Assembly (NCBI GenBank): GCA_019828545.1
Contig: JACVRA010000124.1
Location: 157,909-221,908 of the forward strand
Source of the DNA: Paracamarosporium sp. OC-R06-R3
Taxonomy: Eukaryota > Ascomycota > Dothideomycetes > Pleosporales > Didymosphaeriaceae
DNA: 64,000 nucleotides
Direction: 5' to 3'
The position numbers and the translations under genes are program-made. The notes beneath the pieces are model-generated. The model was not told where the DNA came from, searched no databases, and saw only the letters and a program-made list of their open reading frames with translations. Of the stretch, positions 32,690-43,423 are shown one piece after another. How positions within the stretch are numbered: the first letter of the stretch is position 1; each line of letters starts with the position of its first letter.

Positions 32690-33260
32690 CCTTGTGGAAG
32701 GACTCCGGTAGGTTGGGGCTTGTGATAATGTCGCTGAGCTGAGCGAACACACGCTCGAACGTGCTAACACGCCCGTGAACGATGAGAATATTGAATATTG
32801 AAGCGACGTGAGTGAGGTGTGGTGCTACTTGCAACTGAATAAATAGTCTACATGCGGATCTGCACTAGTACTGCGCCGCTAGGCAGACTAGGTTGCCTGA
32901 AATCCCATCTTTGCTTGTCGTGCGATACGGGCACAATAGTGCCGCGTCAGCGCGTTATTCGGATGATGGTGAAATGGGGTTTTGAATGACTCGTGTGCTA
33001 GACCACGTTATCTAGTCAGGTAGTAGGAGGCGTAGTCTGTACGGTAGTGGTACGAGCTCGGTCCAGCATGCACTAGCAAACTAGCGTTCAACCTTATCGC
33101 TGTCCTCACACAAACTTCATCGAATCTTTGTGCCGTTGTTGAGATGCATCACCAATGATATCTACATCAAAGCCATATCATAATTACAATCTCTAATGTC
33201 GTCGCATCGCGCCGTGTCCCTTCCCTGCCTGCTTTCTATTGCAGAAGTCAGACCCTTGAA
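32690..33260. other. Intergenic stretch
   Basis: Nothing convincing; no repeat or RNA gene seen. Confidence 0.3.
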
Positions 33261-33269
33261 TCTCGCCAT

Positions 33270-34456
33270 GCCACGACTCACAAACCGCAAGATCCCAGCC
33301 ATCGTCCGGGCCACGCTTCATCACAATACAGGCACAACCACATCTGCCCCGTCAGACTCTGAGGAATACATCTGACAGTCTGGTCGCCGTTATAGCATCG
33401 AACGTGTGCTTCAGGAAGAATCGTTCCCATTACGCCGGGTTTACTTTGCTACGCAAGTGAACCTGGCCACGTTTTGCTATGATTTACCTGCATACTGTTT
33501 CCTCAGTGCTGACAACAAAAAATCTATACAGAAATATATTCGCGAGGTGAATTTCAAGGATCTTCAAGTTATTGACAATAGGCTACGTGCTTGCACTAAC
33601 TATGTGCGCCTCGTCAAAGACATCGTTCCCAAGAATTCTACGTTCGTGTTCCAGTACTTCGCTGATCATCTCCTCCGCCTCGTTCAGAAGGACCTGCCCC
33701 TTGTAATGACGAAACGAATTCTGAAAAATGCACTTCATGGGATCGAGGAACTCCATGGTCAGAACATTGTCTACACAGATAGCTTCCAACCTTCTACAGA
33801 GCAATAAGCAGTAACTTATCTTAGGCAGATATCAAGGCGGATAATGTTTCAATCGACTGGAAAGAACATGAGGCCGAGATAGCCATCGAGCGAGTCCAGC
33901 TTGGAGGTTGCGAAGACGCCGCACATATTCCTTCTAGGTCACATATGGTTAGATAACAGGCAGGTAACTGGGTGTGGAGGAGTCCCGAAGCACATGTCCG
34001 ACGAGGTCCGGTGGATAAGCCATCTGAAATTTTCTCTTTCGCCCTTGTTGTAAGTTTTTGCGCGCGCGAAGTCCCAGATTCTGAGACTGTTACTCACCTT
34101 TTCATATCATGCCATGCATTTACGCGATGCATAAACGCGTTATATTTGCCGTTGGGGAATAGGAACTGGACGAGGGTGTGGAGGCCCTAGCCGTGGTAAT
34201 CGAACGTCAAATCTCGTACTTCGCAGATGAGGACGGATTGAATGGGTTTCTGAAACACCCTGGTCACAATCCTTGGATCCCCATTTTTGAAGTAACTTGG
34301 GATGGCTTCAACAAAGACAACCCACGCAGACCATCCTCTCTTTGGAACGGCGTCGACGAAGATTTTAAAAATCTTATTAGTGCCATGACGAGCTTTGATC
34401 CGGGGAAGAGGATTACGGCACGCGAAGCATTGACACAGTGGTTCGATGGTGTGTGA
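33270..34456 (+). pseudogene. Decayed protein-kinase-like gene
   Basis: The plus strand carries pieces of a protein kinase catalytic domain in order: RRYSIERVLQEESFPLRRVY (N-lobe), LKNALHGIEELHGQNIVYTD then IKADNVSIDW (catalytic loop), NWVWRSPEAHVRRGPVDKPS (activation-segment end and APE-like motif) and FDPGKRITAREALTQWF (last helices). The reading is broken. A TGA at 33373-33375 interrupts the start. The intron that should sit between VYT and DIKAD begins with AT instead of GT (CACAGATAGC at 33773). A TAG precedes ELDEGVEALAV near 34160. Single transitions explain most breaks, so this is a recent, probably RIP-hit, pseudogene. Confidence 0.75.
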
Positions 34457-35512
34457 GACGACCAGTGAAGAAAGATGTCGCTCAGAATTGTTACCCACTA
34501 ACAGCTCGCAGGGGGCGATGGAAGCAAAATCACATGGCTTGGTTCAGTGCATTCGATGTAATGCTCTTGTAGGCTCTACGGTGTGCACTGTAATTTTAGC
34601 GCCCACAAGCAGATCCGCCAGGTTTGCGATGAGTAGGTAGCCACACTAGCAATAATCATGTCAAACGTCCAGATTCATTGCTTCCCTCGCCACAACAAGC
34701 AGTCCAGTCAAGCATTTGGTCGAATACTCAGTGACTTGACAGGTCATGACATTGCATCTTATTGGTATGAATAATTCAGCTGTCGTCTAATTAATCGTAT
34801 TGGACTATAACGGGCTACCTACCTGTATTAGGCTCAACTACAGTACTGATATCTTTGATCCCGATAACTAATCAAGCTGAGATTTTGGTGAATGGTGATA
34901 TATACTGAGGGCTTATCCGCATCCTCTAGATGTGACGAACAGGCTGTCTATCAGCCAGCTGGACAGCTACCCAACCACACAACACTGTACTCTTTAGCCC
35001 CGACGAGCAATTGAACAAAGACTTCAACGAGAATTGGCGAAATCCGGCTGCCTAATGCACTGCAATTCCTAGTTTCGATGAAGAGAGCAGGTAACGCGGA
35101 TCTCAGACACACAAGCCTTATTATGACCCAGGAACCTGATGATAAATATGAATATTGTCATCTAGTGGATGTGGAATGAAATCTAAGAGCCCTTAGAAGC
35201 CGAGATTAGACTTTACATATTGTCTGATAGTCGAAGGTGGCCTCTTGCACTGCAAATTTAGTGTGTTCTGACCCCTGGGGTGTCGATACTTGTATGTGTG
35301 TAGAAGATTCGCCGCGTCTGTGTAGAGACAGGATGGTGTGAGTTAAAGTATTGTTAATCAGGAGCATGTTTTGATATCTATTCGTACGATCGTATATTCA
35401 ACCTTCAACCCACTTAAACCGCTTTTCCGCAATAGTTCGTATACTCCTTTTTCCGCATCCGACGACGCATCACAACACCAACGCTCACTATTTCAACACC
35501 CCTCAACCCCCC
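34457..35512. other. AT-rich intergenic region
   Basis: About 1 kb without open frames of note. It contains the likely 3' ends of both flanking loci. No repeat recognised. Confidence 0.35.
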
Positions 35513-37294
35513 CTACTCAAATTCTGCCCTCCTCAACACCGGCACCTTAAACCTCTTCCTCCCTGAAACACACCAATCCCCAATCGCAAACAGAATAACG
35601 AACCCTGCGATCGGCCCTGCGTAATTCATCGTCTCCCCATCAACCGGTCTAAAACTCGGCAGCGGCAACCAACACAACACAAACAGTATATATACCATAG
35701 CGCCAAAATTGATGAAGGGTCCAAGCCTTCCCAGTCGGAAGGGACCCCAAGGTATAGGCGTAGGATGCGTTGTGGAAAGGCGCCGCATGAAGATGAAGAG
35801 GATGGGTATAAAGTAGGATATGTAGCCTCCCAGCGCGGGAAGGGAGATGAAGGCGTTGAACGCAGTGGTGCTGCCTACGTTTATGATTGCTAGTATGCAG
35901 AGACAGCAACCCAAGAGGATCAACGCATTAAGCGGCATTTTAAGGGTGGGATGTACTTTTGCGAAAGTTTTCGAGAAGGGGAGACCGTTGTCGCGTGAAA
36001 AGGCCCAGATGAGGCGCGAGACGGATGCGAAAATGTTGAAGAAGGATACGAAGATTATGATGCAGATTATTATGACGAAGAGGTTGGTTGCGGGTTTGGA
36101 GCCGGTCGCTTGGTAGTAGACTTGGATTATTGGGAGAGGGTCTGCGGCGACGACGGCGGGGTCGCCGATGGTGAAGAGGACGGTTGTCATGAAGGCGAAT
36201 TGCATGATGGCGTTGAGGACGACGGAGAAGATCATTGAGCGCGGGACACGAATGCGCGTCTTTTTGACTTCATCACTCATGTGCATGATGCCATCGAAAC
36301 CTGAGTTTGTCAGTTCTCGCTGTGGAAAGTGGAGAAGAGGGACGAACCTGTCAGAGGGTATGCTACGGTGAGAAGTCCGATTCCAAAGGCGACGATAGGC
36401 TGTTCCCAGCCACTATCGTGGGTAAGGGTCTTGAACACATAATCCGGGGCGCTTCGTGGCGCGAGCACCACCAAAGTGATGATGCTGACGACGAAAAAAA
36501 CGACGTGTAATATGGCTCCAATCGCTTCAAACGGATTCAATAGCTTTCTGAAGTAGAAGTTGGCGAAGAAAGGTAGTGACGTGATTGCCCACATCAACAA
36601 CGTTGTGTGCCATTGCTTGGGAACGTAGTCAGGATTGTTGAAGATGACCAGACCCGTGATGATGTTGGAGATGAGAGCTGGATTCGACGTGCAAGAGCAA
36701 ATCCAGGCAAAGACAGTAATCCATCCTTTGACGAATCAGACGCTGGAGAAATCGAAAATCATGTGCAGAAATGAATACGTACCCTGCATCAGGCCAAAGA
36801 ATCGGGGCCATTTTGGAGCGAATGTGGCTGACCAGCGATATTGGGCACCAACAGTCGGGTCCCTAAACCAGGTCAGTGCCGTTTTGCGGATATCGCCCTG
36901 TGAGAACATGCAGGGCTGCGGCAGCGCTTATTACATCGAGGCCATTTCGGCCAGCGAGGTAACCACAAGCGTGGTTCCGAATCCCGCCAGAATACTTCCG
37001 TAGACGATAGACGCCGGCCCGCCATTGCTAAGCGCGAACTGAAAGGTGACTGCTGCAGCTTCCCAGGAGCACTGCAATACGAAGGAGAAGTTGACAGTGG
37101 AAACAAGGTTAATGTATCGCTGTGAGACATGTCAGACGCTGATCGCAATTCGCGCGTTATCAACGAGTACTCACCTCGAGAGTGCCGCCCAGGTGTGCGT
37201 GTTGCTCTTTGGCGCGCTGGTCGTCAATCGCCTCCTGAGCAGCGATCTCGTCAACCTCTCCAGCCTGCGTCGTCAGCTCTAAGTCCTTATCCAT
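35513..37294 (-). CDS. APC-family amino-acid/GABA/choline permease
   Basis: Five exons on the minus strand: 37294-37175, 37119-36935, 36862-36783, 36725-36348 and 36300-35513 (516 aa), introns 47-72 nt, all GT-AG and frame-consistent. Integral plasma-membrane transporter of the amino acid/choline transporter group (Uga4/Hnm1-like). It has a hydrophilic, acidic N-terminus, then NFSFVLQCSWEAAAVTFQFA in TM1, GTTLVVTSLAEMASMDPTVG, QYRWSATFAPK, FDGIMHMSDEVK (conserved loop after TM6) and about twelve membrane segments. The tail GRKRFKVPVLRRAEFE is cytosolic. Substrate unassigned. Confidence 0.9.
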
Positions 37295-38663
37295 GGCTTA
37301 TACTTGTGCGCGAACAAAGTAAAAGGGTGAAGTCCCAGCGCAACGGATAAGGGACAGGACACGGCCCCGTCTTGGTTTTGACCTCAAAGGAATTTGGGGC
37401 GGATAACTTGTGGTGTCGCCTAGCGGCTCTTGCAGCGGGGAAATTCTGTACGCCCTAGGTGTGCAGGGGTTGTAGAGGCTGGCCGGGTATGCCCATCCTG
37501 CAATGCATCAGTGTTTATCCAACGCAACCACACGACGCGATGCTAGATGGGGCTAGGGTACGGTCAGGGGGTTACGAATTAGATCGGATTGGGGCTAGAT
37601 ACCGCGAAGACTCGGTCGTGTGCGTCGAGGACGAGGGTCTTGGAGCGTGCACTTCGGGAATGCCTCTTTACTGGAAGAGGACATAAGTATCGGGGTATAT
37701 ACTGTGTACATACATGTGGACTGGCTCTGTACACGCCACCCATGCGCTCAGTCGCTCGTAACTGTGAATCGTCAAACTCGGCGCGTACGACGCGTGCACG
37801 GCTAGAAACAAAAGTGTCTCCTCGTCGCGACAAGACCAGCTCCTGCGGTCACACCCACTAACTTCCAGTTCTGATGGCTGAGTTGTAATTACCAAAGCGT
37901 GGGGAATGTTGGCGGTGAAGCAAACAGGTCGGCCGCGGCCACACGCGCGAACCGATCCGATCCCGCAACGATCTTTTCCATCCTGATTACAAGCGATGCC
38001 AATCATGCCCTGCTGCGGATGGTGCAAGCTTTTCCTCTGACGCCTCGCATGCAGCAGGATCACTAAGTGCCGAGCTTCAGGCACGTACTTTGTTTTGGAG
38101 AGTACGCATCATCACCCACGCCATCTGCATCAAGCTTCAGAGCAACGTCTGACCGCAGTATTGAAGAGCAGCATTCAATGCTAATGCTAGTAAAAGCACC
38201 GAAGCACCGAAGATGGCGGCGTGCGGGAACCAGTGGGAGCCCAAGTGGACCATCCGAGCGGCCGCTAGAACTCGCTTCCCCGTCGTGGCACAGACCGTCC
38301 GCTGCCGGTTTCACCGACGACTCGACATCCCACGCCAAACCCTGAACAGCCTCCTTTGCGCTACTCGCCAATCATCAAAAAGAAATGGAAAGGACGCTTC
38401 ATCCCACAGCGTCCAATCATTGGGTCTGCGGAATCATGTCTCCGTCTCCCCACGCCAATCCATTGGTTCGTCCGTCGTCACAACATGTACCCTGCAAGAC
38501 GAATGCCTTTGTGCAGCTGAGAGTCTGAGACATCCCTCGTCTCCCTCCGATGCTTTGCCATCAGACCCAGCCGTTGAAAAAAGTCTCCATGACGCCTCTG
38601 CCTCTTTGACCCATCGAGGGCACTGGCTTCCTACATGGCCGTAAACTCTCGCAAACCCGTACC
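37295..38663. other. Divergent intergenic region
   Basis: 1.37 kb between the permease and the rhodopsin-domain gene. Small open frames on both strands have no family likeness. It presumably contains both promoters. Confidence 0.35.
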
Positions 38664-40403
38664 ATGGCCGCCATCCCCACCAAGCCAGCGCTGCATCCTC
38701 TGACTGCTGACGATCGTGGCTCCCTCATTGTCATCATCGCCTACACATGGATATTCATCACTGTTCTCGCAGCGGGAATCAGATTTGGGCTTGCTTGGAG
38801 TAACCGTTTGCACTTGAAGAAAGATGACGCTGCTTTTGCAGTCGGTGTGGTAAGCCAAAACTTAATATGCAAACATTGCGCGATGCTGAAGTTCACAGGT
38901 ACTGGCCGTAGCAAGCTCAGTGTGCTTCCACATCGCAACCAACAATGGATTAGGGAAGAAAATGGCAAAGGTTCCATTGCACGACCTAACAGTCTACTAC
39001 AAAGTAGGAACCTAACTTCACGATCACAACTTGAAGACTAATCGCTCAGCGTTACAGACAGCATATGCGGGAGAGCTGCTTGGCTTGGCCGCGCAATGGT
39101 CGGCAAAGGTGTCCTTCCTACAACTCTGTGAACGCGTTGCACCTCGCGATCCAAAGCATTACAACATAGTCTTTGGCATAGTCACCTTTTGGGGAGTATT
39201 CGCGATACCTGCCATTGCCCTTCAATGCGGGCTTCCGGATCCCTGGGTCTTCGTGCCAGATGACTGCCCAACTAAAGGGTTGATGTACTATCCCGTCATT
39301 ATTATGAACATCCTCACGGACATCATCCTGGCAACCTGGATTCTTCCCACTCTCTGGAGGCTGTTGATGGACACCGACCGGCGTGTTCTGGTGGTGATGC
39401 TGTTTGGGTCACGCATTATGTAAGTAACCTCTGACAGACTCGACTCAAACCGATACTGAACCGCGCAGTGTTGCTTGCATTGCAAGTGCCCAGTTGAGTT
39501 CCGTAGCACGGCATTTACTGGATCCCGATGTTACCTGTGGGTACTACTAGCCCGCGGAATTCTCCACACCGCTAACGTGAACAGACGAGTCATTCGGGCG
39601 CGTTTTGTGGGCCCTGTAAGCGCAGTATTTCTCCAATTCTTCTAGCGGACGCTAACTCTGACAGCTGTGTCACCCACCTTTCTGTACTTCAATCTACAAT
39701 ACCCAGAACCAAACGCTTCATTGCGGCTCTTCAACTACGAACACACGCAACTGTCCGCCTCACAGCATTCGAACTACAACTACCCACAGAGCCCAAGGTC
39801 CGGACAATGCCGGGAAAGGACCTGAACGACACCTTCAACAGTTCAGAAGCGACTACTTCGAAACCTGAAGAGGCTCACACGCCGTCCTGCTGCCCATCTC
39901 ACAAACGTTCCACCTCTGACCGACGCTCAGCTTCGCGCTCTCCCACGCGAAGCATGCAATCCGAACAGCCGTTGGTTCCACTCCAACTCACGCCAAGCAC
40001 AGATCTCTGCTTCACGACCGAAATTGTTGCCCAGCCAGACCCCAAGTGCAAGGAGGCAGACCGAAACTCCAGAAAGTATGATGCCAAAGACTGGAAGAAG
40101 TACCTTCGGCGGAGCAAACATGAAGACGACATGAACGCCTCGAGCATGTTCTCCTGGACGAGCAGGAACAGCTTCGGGCGGGAACGCATCATCCAGACGA
40201 AAGAAGTCACGCAGAAAGTTGAGGTGGTGCAACCGAAGGAGTCACGTTGGACGTTTAGACGACAGAGCGAAGGGTCGAAACGGTTCAGTCAGGGACAGGG
40301 TGATGACTCGAAACGACAGAGTACAGGCCTGAGTGATGGCTCCAAGAGACAAAGTACGGGACTGGGCGATGGATCGAAGAGGCAGAGTCAGGGTCAGAGT
40401 TAA
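38664..40403 (+). CDS. Fungal rhodopsin-domain integral membrane protein
   Basis: Six exons: 38664-38849, 38899-39003, 39058-39419, 39469-39536, 39585-39615 and 39665-40403 (496 aa), introns 48-54 nt. Spliced protein of the fungal 'rhodopsin domain' family (PTH11-like seven-helix architecture without retinal Lys). Membrane helices run through IVIIAYTWIFITVLAAGIRF, ELLGLAAQWSAKVSFLQLCE, YNIVFGIVTFWGVFAIPAIA, YYPVIIMNILTDIILATWIL and VVMLFGSRIIVACIASAQLS. PRTKRFIAALQ then starts a long cytosolic tail that is Ser/Lys-rich and ends in about three 15-residue repeats built on DGSKRQSTGLG. No ligand or G protein is implied by the sequence. Confidence 0.85.
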
Positions 40404-40790
40404 AGAAGCTTTGGTCGGGGAGTATTCTTGGAGAGTTTTGACCGCGTGAGTTTCTTTGGCGTTCCGGTGCCGCTTATGAGCTTCAGCATGATACCCACTG
40501 CATATTTTGTAAAAGCTTTGCTTGCTTGATAGACGGATGTCTTTAGGCACCCACATTGTTTTGCGTTACTCCACTTTGTATCTTTATCTGTTTCATAGAC
40601 TTAGACTAGGTTAAAAAAGATTTCCTTGAACTAATGTATAGAGTCAGGAAGAAAATGATTTTACATTTGGTTATTTCCGTCTTATGAATGGTGTGAAGCA
40701 AATAGTTCACAATACCTAATAATTCAAAGTAAATGAACCCTATCTACAAGTTCTGATCTAGCCGTATGGCTAAAACTCACTAGGTACATG
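40404..40790. other. Intergenic stretch
   Basis: 3' flank of the rhodopsin-domain gene, AT-rich. Nothing else seen. Confidence 0.3.
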
Positions 40791-40989
40791 AGGCCCCTAC
40801 ATGCACTTCCTAAATCGTAATCTCATCGACCGCTCATATCTTGCATTCTTGACGACCCGAGTCCAATCGCCTACATTATGATGCCCTAACCTCATTGACG
40901 GATGAATGATACGTTGTTTTTCACTACTTCTATCTTCTTCTAGTTTCGTCGTGCATCGAGCTGGCGAAAACCTTTCCTGATGCACGATA

Positions 40990-43194
40990 GGCGGGTAGAT
41001 CATTCCGCCAGTCAAAGATAAGCGAAAGTAGGTTCGCTGTTGTACACGGTGTGATTTATGAGTGCAATTTTAGGGGAAGATCCCTGACAAACAGACAATC
41101 TTGACGCGCGGAAGAAGAACGCAATCGGTCTGGCTTTGGAGCCATAGCGCATCGGTGCAGACGCACTACAAATCACTCACCCTCTTCTACTCCACGTAAC
41201 GCTCTACACCCAATGAGATTAAAGCAATAAGACAGTTAAAGTCTTCTTGCGCGTCCGCCTGACCTAGACGAAGCTTCAATCTCAAGGTCCACGGCTCGAC
41301 AATTGTATTCGTTTCCTTCATGATCACATTCACGTCTTTTGCAGCTTTGTGAGAATTCTGCATCTCCATATATCCAACACTTCTTCAGTGTAACTACATG
41401 TGCAGAATGAGGCCACCTACAGGTTTAAAAATATCCATCTCCATCGAACGCCATGGGGCGAGCATCTCATATTCTCACCCTACCCGCTCCATGCCGCAAA
41501 CACGTTGAATATGTCTAGTCCTTCAGGAAGGTAGTCCTTGAGGGAATATGTGTATCCGGCAGGGAATCTGAATTTCCAGTCTTTTTCTTGGCAAATTCCA
41601 TGACTGCATTGATGTATAAGGTGATCAACATAGCATGTGGGTTTTGCTTGTGTGACTAAAGCACAGGTGGGAGTAAGGCTACTGTTTGATACATGCCCAC
41701 GTACGCAACATCCGAGATATTAGAGACCTGATATGGAATTGTCAAAGAAGCCAGGTAATCTGGTGAATTATGCTCACTTCAATTCTTGCGTATGCCTGCG
41801 GTTTCAACATCTGAAGCAACACGTTTGCATTAATGTTGAACAATTCAAAGTGAGTTTCGATAGTCGCAAGCCGAGCTAGGAACGTCATCCACCGAGTTCA
41901 ACACCAGGCCCAACACCCACTCGATCACTCGAGCTAGGAACGTCTTAAAAGTAGTCCGGAGATAAACAAAGAATTTCCTATAGCAGTCACTTACCGCCCT
42001 TCAGGGGGTTTAATTCATTTTCGTTAAAGACTAGGTAGTTAGTGGATCTGCTTTTATATCCAATAGCCAGCATCAAGATGTATGGAAAAGCGTTCCTGCT
42101 GAATTGACTAGGATGTGAAGGGTTACGGATCTGGAATTCGGTAGGCAGCCCAGGGATGACCGAAGGGCAATAGCAATCTATCCTCGCCAAATCGTTTTTC
42201 TGATATGCGCATCTGGGAGTTCGGCTCTTTATAAGACCATCAATCTTGGTAATTAGCTCTCTCTCGTGTCCTGACTATAGAAACGCAGAGACGAGTAGCT
42301 GCCCCGAAACTGAGCCTATATGGAACTTCTAAGAATCTTTTAACGCTAAGCTAGTCCTTGTGAGATAGAGCAAGTTGAAATATATTCTGATTCCGGAATG
42401 TCTAGGTCTTCGCTAGCGTGCCATCTGGCCTCTCGACAACGCGGACCCAGCTATCCTTGAGTAAGGGCTTTACCTTTGACTGTGAAGAAAAATAGCAAGC
42501 TTCTGGGTATGAAGGCAGAACACTATACATGGATTAGATCCTTAGTAATTGAGGCGTACGATGGGGTAAAACGTGGATCATCTATTGAAGTCATTGCGAA
42601 CAAGAGCAGGACCGCGTTTCTTGTTACAACTTGAAGTTCTAGATCATTTACTGTCACTGCCACTCGACATTAAAATTTTCTGGCAGTTCAGCCACCATCC
42701 TAATCACATTCCTCAGGTCTCTTGAAGTTGCATAGCCGTTGGTTTGGTTCTATTCCTGATGAAGTCGAAGGCTTCGGGGGAGATCTGACCAGCAACAGCA
42801 ACGAAATGCCTTCGGTGTACTCAGAGCCCTCATTGCCACTTAATACTAATATTTCAAAGGCAGGCCTGTTTTCTCATAGACATTCATGGGATCTGAAAGG
42901 ATTGTATAAGTTCCGAGAAGCTTCAAAGCTGGCCCACACGGGTGCGCGATTATAGCGGTCCCAATCTGGTATCCAATTTGCCTTGCAGTCTATCTCGTGC
43001 TCACACTAGTGAGCTTTTTGGCATTCATACTCGCAGTACCGCGTTGTATCAGAAGACGTAATTACTGCTAGTGTAAGTTCCCCACTTACCGAGATTAGTT
43101 TGCAGCTAGCACAGGTGAAGAAGCCCTCGCGGAAGCACGGCGTTTCATCGTCTTGCCTGGCGCATAGCGGCGGAGTGATTGAAACAGTGACCAT
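40990..43194 (-). pseudogene. Decayed MYND-finger (DUF4470-like) gene
   Basis: The minus strand starts with an intact ATG (43194) and a MYND-type zinc finger: FFTCASCKLI, then YCEYECQKAH (cysteine pairs plus the closing Cys/His). A TAG at 43006-43008 follows where the family normally has Trp (KAHW). Beyond it, scattered over three frames, are family-like pieces in the right order: DLRNVIRMVAELPENFN, KVKPLLKDSWVRVVERPDGT, RIDCYCPSVIPGLPTEF, VSNISDVAYVGMYQTVALLP, NPHAMLITLYINAVMEF, EGLDIFNVFAAWSG and EPWTLRLKLRLGQADAQEDF, interrupted by many TAG/TAA stops and frameshifts. A single ancestral gene of about 1000-1200 codons seems to have decayed here. The exact right-hand limit (to about 40797) is unsure. 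Confidence 0.75.
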
Positions 43195-43423
43195 AATTCC
43201 TGTGTCAAGGCATTATTAAACAGCTGCAGAGATACATGAATTGAGGGGGTCAGGTTGGAATCTAAGCGATGGACCCAGGCAGCTCTAGAATGCTCATCAG
43301 ATTAGCAAAGTGATGATCTACTAGTAGGTGTTAGCATTTGCGCAAGTGATCAACCCTTTTAACGAGATTTAATGACATTGCATCAATTTCCGAGGCATTT
43401 GCACCCCGGTAGAGATTCCATGC

